The notes under the pieces are model-generated. The model was not told where the DNA came from, did no database searches, and was given only the letters and a program-made list of their open reading frames with translations. A stretch of 64,000 nt of DNA from Kocuria coralli (lineage in GTDB: Bacteria > Actinomycetota > Actinomycetes > Actinomycetales > Micrococcaceae), in the NCBI RefSeq assembly GCF_008831305.1, contig NZ_ML708613.1, positions 62,001 through 126,000 of the forward strand, in the 5' to 3' direction. Each line of letters starts with the position of its first letter. Within the stretch, counting starts at the first letter, position 1. Shown one piece after another: positions 37,483 through 44,708 of this stretch. The position numbers and the translations under genes are program-made.

Positions 37483-37602
37483 CTGCGGGTCGTGTCCTCG
37501 GTTGATCCGGAGGAGGTCATCCTCAGGAAGCTCGAACGCACGCGGGAGAAGTATCCCGTGGACAAGGCGCGGGGCAGGAGCACCAAGTATGACCAGCTTT
37601 AG
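37483..37602 (+). pseudogene. Remnant: C-terminus of a MazG-like nucleotide pyrophosphohydrolase
   Basis: The frame ending at TAG 37600-37602 encodes VDPEEVILRKLERTREKYP followed by VDKARGRSTKYDQL. The RKL-x-KYPVDKARG-x-x-KY-x-x-L ending is typical of small MazG-type pyrophosphohydrolases. The N-terminal catalytic helices are missing; upstream sequence is the region before the hydrolase start. The stop overlaps the ATG of the next fragment, as in a former operon. Confidence 0.65.
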
Positions 37603-37699
37603 CGTCGAGTCCTTTGACTTCACCCAAGGGGACATCACCCGGGCCGGGGACCGCGATCCGAGGATCATCAGCTGGCCGCCCAGGCGCACGGGACGCTGA
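37589..37699 (+). pseudogene. Remnant: N-terminus of a DUF2075/GIY-YIG-type protein
   Basis: ATG 37589 encodes MTSFSVESFDFTQGDITRAG followed by DRDPRIISWPP, then the frame is lost at a TGA (37697). The pattern resembles the start of DUF2075 proteins, where a GIY-YIG-like region follows a SWPVVYLL-type sequence. The C-terminal part of such a protein is found 750 bases downstream at 38445-38906, so the two pieces probably come from one gene. Confidence 0.5.
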
Positions 37700-37774
37700 C
37701 CAAGAGGTTCAAGGAGATCACCGAGAAGATCTTCGGCCTCGCGCCGTCAACTAGGGCGGTGTATATTTTTCGGT

Positions 37775-38014
37775 TTAGGTTTTATCGTCGGCAGGACTAT
37801 CGAGGTCTATATTCGGACTACCTGTGGGGGATGAAATCCATATCATAATTACTATGGTGGTACCCAGGACTGGGAGGGCAAGTACAGCAAACAGTGTGAT
37901 AAATTTTCGAGGCCTGGATATTAATCTGTTTGGAAGTATTAGGATTGCGAAGAGAACTATCCCTAATATCCAGAAGGATACTAGGGCCAGTTCTACTGGT
38001 GATATGGAAAACAT
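37775..38014 (-). CDS. Small AT-richer two-helix membrane protein, hypothetical
   Basis: A 79-residue ORF whose start at ATG 38014 follows an AAGAAG-like site. It has two hydrophobic helices (about 8-28 and 37-58) separated by PNRLISRPRKF, and an acidic tail. I do not recognise a family. The DNA is much less GC-rich than the chromosome around it, and it sits between two pieces of a broken gene, which suggests it arrived by transfer. Confidence 0.45.
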   Translation of the reverse strand: MFSISPVELALVSFWILGIVLFAILILPNRLISRPRKFITLFAVLALPVLGTTIVIMIWISSPTGSPNIDLDSPADDKT

Positions 38015-38444
38015 TTCACTTCTTGAAGTACCATCGGTTGGAGATGCGGTTCCCTTCCCTCGCCGATCCATTTATCAGTCTGGAAGTTGATCGTCCTGAG
38101 CTGGCTCATGCCTACGCCGGTGAATTCAGGGTCATTGACGGTCCTCATAATTTCGTCCCGCTGCCCTGTGTGAGGTTGCCCCAGGTCTCTAGGCCATCCT
38201 GGTCTAGATTGGAATTGAAATCTTGAGTTGAGATTCCAAGCTCCCCATGCCCTTGGTTATTTTTCGCCATGGCGGAGGGTGCTGTCACTAGGCAACAAGG
38301 ACGGATTCAGCGACTGCGCTGGAAAGTTTTGCGATTCGAATTTATTCCTCACTAGTGCTCCGAATGGGATGCTTGCCAAAAAAACCGTAACAGGCCTCCG
38401 AGTCCATTGCAATTATGCTCTAGTGATTTAAGACGCGGGACCGG
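38015..38444. other. AT-richer intervening DNA without a supported gene
   Basis: About 430 bases of relatively low GC content. A 67-codon ORF (38228-38431) is open but resembles nothing I know and has no good ribosome-binding site. Together with the small membrane-protein gene this appears to be an insertion or replacement within the DUF2075 gene. I see no transposase, terminal repeats or target-site duplication. Confidence 0.5.
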
Positions 38445-38906
38445 GAGGGTGGCCTGGCACGCGTGGTCGCCGGACACGCCTGGGAGTGGCGCAGCCGGAA
38501 GGATCCCCAGGCATACGACATCGAGATCGATGGGGTCGCTTTGAGATGGAATTCCACGGACACCGACTGGATCAATTCCAAGAATTCCGTGGAGGAGGTC
38601 GGGTCGATCCATACCGTCCAGGGTTACGACCTCAACTACGCCGGGGTCGTCATCGGTCCGGATCTGGGTTTCGACCCGGATGCCGGGGAACTCGTCGTTC
38701 ATCGGGCCGACTACAAGGACAAGGTGGGCAAGCGCAACAACCGGATGCGGCAGCAGATCACCACCGATCAAGACCTTCTGCGCTACATCTCCAATATCTA
38801 CTCGGTGCTGCTGACCCGCGGGATGCGGGGCACCTATGTCTATGCGTGCGATCCCGACCTGCGGCGGTGGCTCTCACAGTTCATCCCCGGCGCCGTTGCG
38901 CCCTGA
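38445..38906 (+). pseudogene. Remnant: C-terminus of a DUF2075 (helicase-like) protein
   Basis: The frame ending at TGA 38906 encodes LARVVAGHAWEWRSRKD, then DGVALRWNSTDTDWINS, HTVQGYDLNYAGVVIGPDLG, and RGMRGTYVYACDPDLRRWL. These are the C-terminal helicase-like motifs of DUF2075 proteins (GCIHTTQGYDLNYAGVI type). A stop lies just upstream in frame at 38424-38426, so the N-terminal ATPase half is gone. Proteins of this family often sit in defence-associated loci. Confidence 0.75.
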
Positions 38907-38925
38907 GAAGCACGGACCGTTCAGG

Positions 38926-39384
38926 TCACCGTTTGTCGACGCGGCCCAGCACCGAGAGGAACTCCTCGACGTCCACCGCCGACTCAAGACGGGTGCGAGT
39001 GAACTCGTTGCCGACCACGGAGACCAGCTGGCGCATGGCCTGGATGTGCTCCGTGCTGCCGGCCGAGGCGAGCGCCGCGATCAGGACGACGGGATCGTTG
39101 ACGTCGCTGCCGAAGTTCACGGGCTTCTTCAGCCGGACCCACGCCATACCCGTGTGCTTGACCAGGGCGGGGGCCTGGGCATGGGCGAAGGCGAAACCCG
39201 GGGCGATCACAATGGCAGGGCCGTGGTCGCGGACGTTCTCGATCATGGCATCCGTATACCCGGGCGTCCCCGCGCCGGCGTTCGTCAGCAGCTTCCCCGC
39301 GACCCGGACCGCTTCTCGCCAGTCACGCGCGCGAACATTGAGTCGGATGGACCCCGGAGTCACCAGTTCATGCAGCTGCGCCAT
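38926..39384 (-). CDS. Stand-alone PTS EIIA paralogue 3
   Basis: A 152-residue EIIA, more divergent than the other two (MAQLHELVTPGSIRLN), with the phospho-His kept in APGFAFAHAQ. The FGSDVNDPVVLIAALAS segment matches the others. No EIIB/EIIC is adjacent. It lies immediately beyond the broken DUF2075 gene and reads toward it. Confidence 0.88.
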   Translation of the reverse strand: MAQLHELVTPGSIRLNVRARDWREAVRVAGKLLTNAGAGTPGYTDAMIENVRDHGPAIVIAPGFAFAHAQAPALVKHTGMAWVRLKKPVNFGSDVNDPVVLIAALASAGSTEHIQAMRQLVSVVGNEFTRTRLESAVDVEEFLSVLGRVDKR

Positions 39385-39487
39385 AGCTACACACTAAGTG
39401 AGACGGAGGGTTTTTAGGGCCCGGATCGGGGGACGGACGGGAAAGAGTCCTGACTGCCTCGTGGCCGCTATCTGCCGGCCTGCGCCG

Positions 39488-39505
39488 TTTATAGGATTAC
39501 CCGGA
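39488..39505 (+). promoter_or_regulatory. Candidate -10 region/operator shared with the MFS gene
   Basis: TTTATAGGATTACCCGGA, 37 bases before the ADP-ribosylglycohydrolase ATG, almost repeats the sequence at 43055-43073. TATAGGAT could be an extended -10 box. No clear -35 is visible. Confidence 0.5.
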
Positions 39506-39541
39506 GCACGTCCGCCGCACTACCAGGTCCGGAGCACCCGC

Positions 39542-40555
39542 ATGAGTCGTTTCCCGTCACTGCATGATCGCGCCGAGGCGGCGTTACTGGGGCTGGCGAT
39601 CGGCGATGCTCTCGGGATGCCCACCCAGTCGATGAGCCGCGAGCAGATCGCGCGGACCTACGGCACGATCCGCGGCCTTGTGGACGCGGTCTCCGACCAG
39701 CCGATCGCGCCCCTGATGCCCGCTGGCACCATCACCGACGACACCGAGCAGGCACTGCTGCTGGGAGAGCTGCTCATCGCCGGAGACGGCCGGATCGAGC
39801 CCCGCGGGTTCGCCGATGCGCTGGCGGACTGGGAACGCGGGATGGAGGCCAAGGGCTCCCGCGATCTGCTCGGCCCGTCCACCAAAGCCGCGATCGCGGC
39901 GATCCAGGGCGGTGCCACGCCGGAGGACGACCCGGGACGCGGCGGGACGACCAACGGAGCGGCGATGCGCATCACGCCGGTAGGGATCGCCTTTCCTCCC
40001 GACAGGCTGCTCCCGGCGGTGGCCGATGCCTCACGGCTGACCCACAACACCGGCCTCGGTCTCTCTGCGGCCGCCGCGGTGGGGATGGCTGTTTCCTACG
40101 CCCTGGAGCACCCGGACGCCACGATGCCCGACGTGGTCGCCGTGGCGGCTGAGGCTGCGGACGCGCTCGCCGGGACCGGCAACTGGGCGGCCGGAGGCGC
40201 CGTCGGCCCCCGCATCCGCTGGGCGGCCGAGGCGGTCGCCGGCCTCGATGCGGCAGCGGCGCTGGAGTTCGTCGCGGACGTCGTGGGCACCTCGGTCGCC
40301 TCGCAGGAGTCCGTGCCCGCGGTCTTCGCGCTCATCTCCCGCTTCGGTGACGGTCCCTACGCCACGCTCTTGCATGCCACCGCGCTCGGCGGGGACACGG
40401 ACACCATGGCCGCGATGGCCGGCGCCGTGCTCGGTGCCCTGCACGGCCGGCACGCCTGGCCCGGAGAGGTCGCCGATCGGGTGCTGTCCATCAACGATCT
40501 CGATCTGCGGACGCTCGTCGACGGCCTGCTCGGATTGCGCCACGCTGCCGCCTGA
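39542..40555 (+). CDS. ADP-ribosylglycohydrolase-family protein
   Basis: The start is ATG 39542 (MSRFPSLHDRAEAALLG); the frame is open to 39398. The 337-residue protein has the metal-binding motifs of the DraG/ARH fold: LGLAIGDALGMPTQ, AGTITDDTEQALLLGELL, NGAAMRITPVGI and ALGGDTDTMAAMAGAVLGAL. ARH enzymes cleave ADP-ribose from proteins or small molecules, and some homologues act on nucleosides. The gene leads a row with an NCS1 permease and a PfkB kinase, the same three kinds of gene as E. coli yegT-yegU-yegV, which favours a catabolic role in nucleoside use over protein modification. Confidence 0.92.
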   Translation: MSRFPSLHDRAEAALLGLAIGDALGMPTQSMSREQIARTYGTIRGLVDAVSDQPIAPLMPAGTITDDTEQALLLGELLIAGDGRIEPRGFADALADWERGMEAKGSRDLLGPSTKAAIAAIQGGATPEDDPGRGGTTNGAAMRITPVGIAFPPDRLLPAVADASRLTHNTGLGLSAAAAVGMAVSYALEHPDATMPDVVAVAAEAADALAGTGNWAAGGAVGPRIRWAAEAVAGLDAAAALEFVADVVGTSVASQESVPAVFALISRFGDGPYATLLHATALGGDTDTMAAMAGAVLGALHGRHAWPGEVADRVLSINDLDLRTLVDGLLGLRHAAA

Positions 40556-40586
40556 GGCACTGAACACCTGAACGAAGGAGAGCGCC

Positions 40587-42083
40587 ATGTCAGGCTCCGC
40601 CCCGGCTCAGCCCATCGAGGGCACCCCTCCTATCGCGCCGGCCCGGCTGGGGGCAGTCGAACAGCGCGGTATCGAGCCGGTGCCCCCGGCCGAGCGCTCC
40701 GGTCGCCCCATGCAGCTGTTCTGGGCCTGGTTCGCCGCGAACATCTCGATCCTGGGGCTGCCGCTCGGCATCTCGCTCATCCAGGGCGGGCTCAACCTGT
40801 GGCAGGCGGTCATCGCCGCGGCGGCCGGCGGTTTCGGCTCGTTCGCGCTCGTTGGGGTCATCTCGATCGCCGGGCGTCGCGGACATGCACCCAGCCTCAC
40901 GCTCTCCCGGGCGGTCTTCGGAGTGCGAGGCAACATCGGCCCGACCCTGGTCTCCCTGGCCTCCCGGCTCGGCTGGGAGACGGTCAACACCGCCACAGCC
41001 TCATTCGCGCTCATCGCGATGAGCGCGCTGCTGTTCGGCACCGACGGCGACCCGAAGCAGGTTCCGGTCATCGCCCTCGTCAGCATCGCGGTCTTCGTCT
41101 TCTGCACCGTGCTGGTGTCGGGACTCGGGCATGCCACGCTGATGGTGATCCAGAAGTGGGCGACGTGGGTCTTCGGCGCGCTGAACATCGTCGTCGCCGT
41201 GTACCTGCTCACCCGCATCGACTGGCAGCCCGTCTTCGCGGCGCCGGCCGGATCGACCGCAGCGCTCATCGTCGGCATCGGGACGATCGCCGGCGGAACG
41301 GGAATCGGCTGGGCCAACGCCGGCGCTGACATGTCGCGCTACCAGGGCGACCGCGTCCCCGCCGGGCGACTGGTGATGAGCGCTGCCGCAGGGGCCGGCA
41401 TCCCGCTGGTGCTGCTGATCTCGCTGGGAAGCATCCTGGGATCGGGGGATCCGAAGATCGCGGCGGCTGCCAACGGGCCGGTCGGGGCGGTCACCGAGGT
41501 GATGCCCGGCTGGCTGGCCGTCGTCTACCTGATCACGGCGTTCGGCGGCCTGCTGGTCAGCAACCACATGTCCGTGTACTCGGCGGGCCTGACCACGCTG
41601 ACCCTCGGCATCCGCATCAAGCGGGTGTACGCGGTGTTCCTGGACGTCGTGATCACCACCCTCGGCGCCGTGTACTTCCTGCTCATCGCCGACAACTTCT
41701 ACGACCCGTTCATCTCCTTCATCGTCCTCCTCGCCGTGCCGATCACCGCCTGGGTGGGTGTCTTCATCGCGGACATGATCCGCCGGCGCGACTACGGCGG
41801 GGACGATCTGCTCGACCTCTCCCCGGGCTCGCCCTTCTGGTACACGGGTGGCGTCGAATGGCGGGCCACCGGAGTCTGGGCCGTCGCGATCGTGAGCGGG
41901 TATCTGTTCACCCTCGCGGGCCCGACCGACGCGCCGTGGTTCGTCGGCCCCCTGCACGGCACGTGGCCGGGGCAGAACGGGCTGGGCTGGGTGATCACCT
42001 TCACCGTGGCGTTCCTCGGCTACCTCGCGCTCGGCGGTGCACGCCGGGCGCCGGATGCGGCGCAAGCGGGGCGGCGCCGATGA
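40587..42083 (+). CDS. NCS1-family purine-cytosine permease
   Basis: A 498-residue transporter with 12 hydrophobic helices, starting after GAAGGAGAG. Motifs are QLFWAWFAANISILGLPLGISL near the start, RAVFGVRGNIGPTLVSLASRLGWETVN, and GWANAGADMSRYQGDRVPAG, the core of NCS1 (CodB-like) carriers for nucleobases or nucleosides. It lies 31 bases after the glycohydrolase gene and overlaps the kinase gene by four bases, so the three are co-transcribed. Confidence 0.92.
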   Translation: MSGSAPAQPIEGTPPIAPARLGAVEQRGIEPVPPAERSGRPMQLFWAWFAANISILGLPLGISLIQGGLNLWQAVIAAAAGGFGSFALVGVISIAGRRGHAPSLTLSRAVFGVRGNIGPTLVSLASRLGWETVNTATASFALIAMSALLFGTDGDPKQVPVIALVSIAVFVFCTVLVSGLGHATLMVIQKWATWVFGALNIVVAVYLLTRIDWQPVFAAPAGSTAALIVGIGTIAGGTGIGWANAGADMSRYQGDRVPAGRLVMSAAAGAGIPLVLLISLGSILGSGDPKIAAAANGPVGAVTEVMPGWLAVVYLITAFGGLLVSNHMSVYSAGLTTLTLGIRIKRVYAVFLDVVITTLGAVYFLLIADNFYDPFISFIVLLAVPITAWVGVFIADMIRRRDYGGDDLLDLSPGSPFWYTGGVEWRATGVWAVAIVSGYLFTLAGPTDAPWFVGPLHGTWPGQNGLGWVITFTVAFLGYLALGGARRAPDAAQAGRRR

Positions 42084-43024
42084 CCGCGACGACGGCGAAA
42101 GGCAGGGTCCTGCACGCGGGACAGGCGATCGTCGATGTCGTGATGCAGATTCCCGCGCTTCCTCCGCTCGGAGGTGACGTGCTCGCGACGGGATCCCGGA
42201 TCACCGCCGGCGGCGGGTTCAACGCGATGGCGGCAGCCCGTCGCGACGGCGCCGAGGTCTTCTACCTCGGCGCCGTGGGCAGCGGGCCGTTCGCCCGTAT
42301 CGTGACGGATGCGCTGGCAGCCGAAGGGGTGAGGGTGCCGTCCGCCCCGCTGGCGGAACCGGACACCGGTTTCAGCGTGGCGATGGTCGACGAGCACGCG
42401 GAGCGCACCTTCGTCACCTCGGTCGGTGCGGAAGGGCTCGCAGGAGCGAGGCACCTGCGCAGCACCCCAACCCGCGCGACTGACGTCATCTGCGTGTCGG
42501 GATACTCGCTGCTGCACGAGTGCAATCGTGCGGCATTGGAGGAATGGGTGCCCACCGTGCACCCGCAGGCGACGATCGTCTTCGATCCCTCGCCCCTGAT
42601 CGCGGACATCCCGGACGCTGCCTGGCAGGTCATGAAGGAGCACGCCTCGATCTGGACGCTGAATGCCCGGGAGGCCGGGCTGGCCGCGAGACGACTCGGC
42701 GTCAGGCCCCCCGCTGACCCGGCAGGGCTGCTGTCCCTCCTGGCCGGGCACCTCCGCGGTACCGTGCTGCTGCGCAACGGCGCCGAGGGCACCTATATCT
42801 CCGGCGACGAGCCGGTCTTCGTACCCGGCTACCCGGTGGCCGTCGTGGATACGAACGGCGCCGGTGACGCCCATACCGGGGTGCTCGCCGCCGCGCTCGC
42901 GGCCGGGACCCCTCTGACGGAAGCGGTACGGCGGGCCAACGCGGCTGCCGCCCTCGCCGTCACCCGATCCGGCCCGGCAACCGCCCCAGCGACCGCGGAG
43001 ATCGATGCCGCCCTCACCGGTTGA
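42080..43024 (+). CDS. PfkB-family carbohydrate/nucleoside kinase
   Basis: The start is ATG 42080, overlapping the permease stop (ATGA). The 314-residue kinase has the N-terminal GG pattern (GGGFNAMAAARRDGAEV) and the C-terminal catalytic motif VVDTNGAGDAHTGVLAAALA with Asp as base. It phosphorylates a sugar or nucleoside after import. Adjacent ADP-ribosylglycohydrolase and NCS1 permease suggest a ribonucleoside-type substrate. Specificity cannot be read from sequence. Confidence 0.92.
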   Translation: MTATTAKGRVLHAGQAIVDVVMQIPALPPLGGDVLATGSRITAGGGFNAMAAARRDGAEVFYLGAVGSGPFARIVTDALAAEGVRVPSAPLAEPDTGFSVAMVDEHAERTFVTSVGAEGLAGARHLRSTPTRATDVICVSGYSLLHECNRAALEEWVPTVHPQATIVFDPSPLIADIPDAAWQVMKEHASIWTLNAREAGLAARRLGVRPPADPAGLLSLLAGHLRGTVLLRNGAEGTYISGDEPVFVPGYPVAVVDTNGAGDAHTGVLAAALAAGTPLTEAVRRANAAAALAVTRSGPATAPATAEIDAALTG

Positions 43025-43054
43025 CGGCGGGGGCTGTGGTCCCGGCCCACGGCA

Positions 43055-43073
43055 CTTATAGGATTTCCCCGGA
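43055..43073 (+). promoter_or_regulatory. Candidate -10 region/operator shared with the glycohydrolase gene
   Basis: CTTATAGGATTTCCCCGGA lies 28 bases before the preferred ATG at 43101. It matches the sequence at 39488-39505 in TTATAGGATT and CCCGGA. Confidence 0.5.
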
Positions 43074-43100
43074 ATGAGTGATCAGTTCCGGAAGGACACC

Positions 43101-44696
43101 ATGGAGACGCTTCGGGCTGAGACCCCGCCCCGCGCGCGCTGGGTCCTGGCCGCCTTGCTGGTCGCGGCCGTGGTGTGCAATATCAACACCGTCGTCGCAG
43201 GGATCGCCGTGCCCTCGATCGGCCTGCGGTTCGATGCCTCCCAGACCGCACTCAATCTGGTCGCCCTCGCCACGGGACTCGGCCTGTCGATCTCCGTCCT
43301 CTACCTCGGCGCTCTCGCCGATCGTTACGGCCGTAAGCAGATGCTGCTGGCCGGCATCGCCTGCACGGTGCTTGCCGGCATCTTCTCGAGCCTGTCCTGG
43401 TCGGTCGAGGCGCTCATCGTGGCACAGGTCCTGGTGGGTCTCGCCGGCGGCATGGCCTATCCGACCACCCTCTCCCTCATCTCCGCGCTCTGGGCGGAGG
43501 GGCCGGGGCGCACAGGCGTGATCGCGTTCTGGTCCAGCGTGTCGAGCATGGCAACCATCGCCGGCTCCGTGCTCGCCGGCGTGGTGCTCACCTTCGCGTC
43601 CTGGCCGTGGGTGTTCATGCTCAGTGTTCCGGTGGCCGTCGTCGCCTTCGTGCTCGTCCTCCTCTTCGTGCCCTCGCACGTGGGGGAGTCGGGCGATCCC
43701 GTCGACCATGCCGGCGGCCTGCTCTCGGCTGCCGCACTCGGTTGCCTGGTGCTCGGGGTGAGCATGGTCTTCGCCCCCGGCGGATCGGTGCGGGGCGGGG
43801 TGCTGCTCGCAGCCGCCGTCGTTCTGCTCGCGCTGTTCGGATGGAGGGAGGTGCGGGCCCGTTTCCCGCTGTTCGACCTGAAGGTGGCACGGCAGCGCCT
43901 GTTCTGGCTCCCGGCGGTGGGTGGGCTCATCGCCGTCGGCACGCTGGGAGGAGCGCTGTTCGTGGGCGAGCAGTTCATGCAGAGCGTGATGGGATACAAC
44001 CCGCTGGAAGCCGGGTTCGCGGTGATCCCCGCCGTCCTGAGCCTGTTCCTCGCCGCGCAGCTGTCGGCGAAGGCGGTCGGGCGACTCGGCACGAGAAGCA
44101 CGATGCTGATCGGATACGGTTTCCTGCTGCTGGCCATGGTCAGCATGCTGTTCTGGCGCGAGCATTCGCCGTACGCCCTGGTCGGGACCAGTTTCTTCGT
44201 CATCGGTCTCGGCGTGACATTCGTGATGACGGCCTCCCGCCGCGCGCTGACGAGCAGCACTCCCGTGCACCGGGCGGGGATGGCCTCGGCCACCTCGGAT
44301 CTGCAGAGCGACCTCGGCGGCGCCGTGATGCAGGCACTGCTCGGCGCTGTGCTCGCGAGCGGTTTCTCGGCAGCCGTCTCGGCGAGGATTTCCGCGGATC
44401 CCGACGCCGCCGGCCTCAGCGAGCAGGTCACGCACGCGCTGCAGACCTCGTTCGCATCGGCCGTGCAAGTCGCCGGGGAGTATCCGCAGTACACCGCAGA
44501 GATTCTCGCCGGAGCGCGGGCGAGCCTGCTCGACGGTTCCCTCGTCGCGTTCCTCATCGGCACCGGCGTGATCTTGGCCGGGGCGATCGCGGTTCGCGTG
44601 GGCCTTCCCAGCCGTGAGGAGGAGCGGCGACGAGCACAGCGCAGACAGGGGGAGGCCCTCGCGGGAACCGTGGAGCCGGCGCCGGCGGGCGATTGA
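43101..44696 (+). CDS. MFS transporter, DHA2 (14-helix drug exporter) type
   Basis: ATG 43101 (METLRAETPP) has GGAAGGAC upstream. An alternative ATG at 43074 touches the promoter-like motif and is less likely. The roughly 531-residue protein has the MFS loop GALADRYGRKQMLLAG, the antiporter motif C-like GSVLAGVVLTFASWPWVFM, and about 14 hydrophobic helices. A soluble loop near the end (QTSFASAVQVAGEYPQY) resembles DHA2 exporters. It follows the kinase gene by 76 bases and has its own promoter-like motif. Confidence 0.9.
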   Translation: METLRAETPPRARWVLAALLVAAVVCNINTVVAGIAVPSIGLRFDASQTALNLVALATGLGLSISVLYLGALADRYGRKQMLLAGIACTVLAGIFSSLSWSVEALIVAQVLVGLAGGMAYPTTLSLISALWAEGPGRTGVIAFWSSVSSMATIAGSVLAGVVLTFASWPWVFMLSVPVAVVAFVLVLLFVPSHVGESGDPVDHAGGLLSAAALGCLVLGVSMVFAPGGSVRGGVLLAAAVVLLALFGWREVRARFPLFDLKVARQRLFWLPAVGGLIAVGTLGGALFVGEQFMQSVMGYNPLEAGFAVIPAVLSLFLAAQLSAKAVGRLGTRSTMLIGYGFLLLAMVSMLFWREHSPYALVGTSFFVIGLGVTFVMTASRRALTSSTPVHRAGMASATSDLQSDLGGAVMQALLGAVLASGFSAAVSARISADPDAAGLSEQVTHALQTSFASAVQVAGEYPQYTAEILAGARASLLDGSLVAFLIGTGVILAGAIAVRVGLPSREEERRRAQRRQGEALAGTVEPAPAGD

Positions 44697-44708
44697 CCCG
44701 ACTCCCGC

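Noticed and set aside
38228-38431. A 67-codon ORF in the AT-richer insert
   Set aside because: No ribosome-binding site, no hydrophobic or family pattern, and composition compatible with chance.
37483-38906. An insertion sequence in the broken DUF2075 gene
   Set aside because: I found no transposase-like ORF, terminal inverted repeats or target duplication in the insert.
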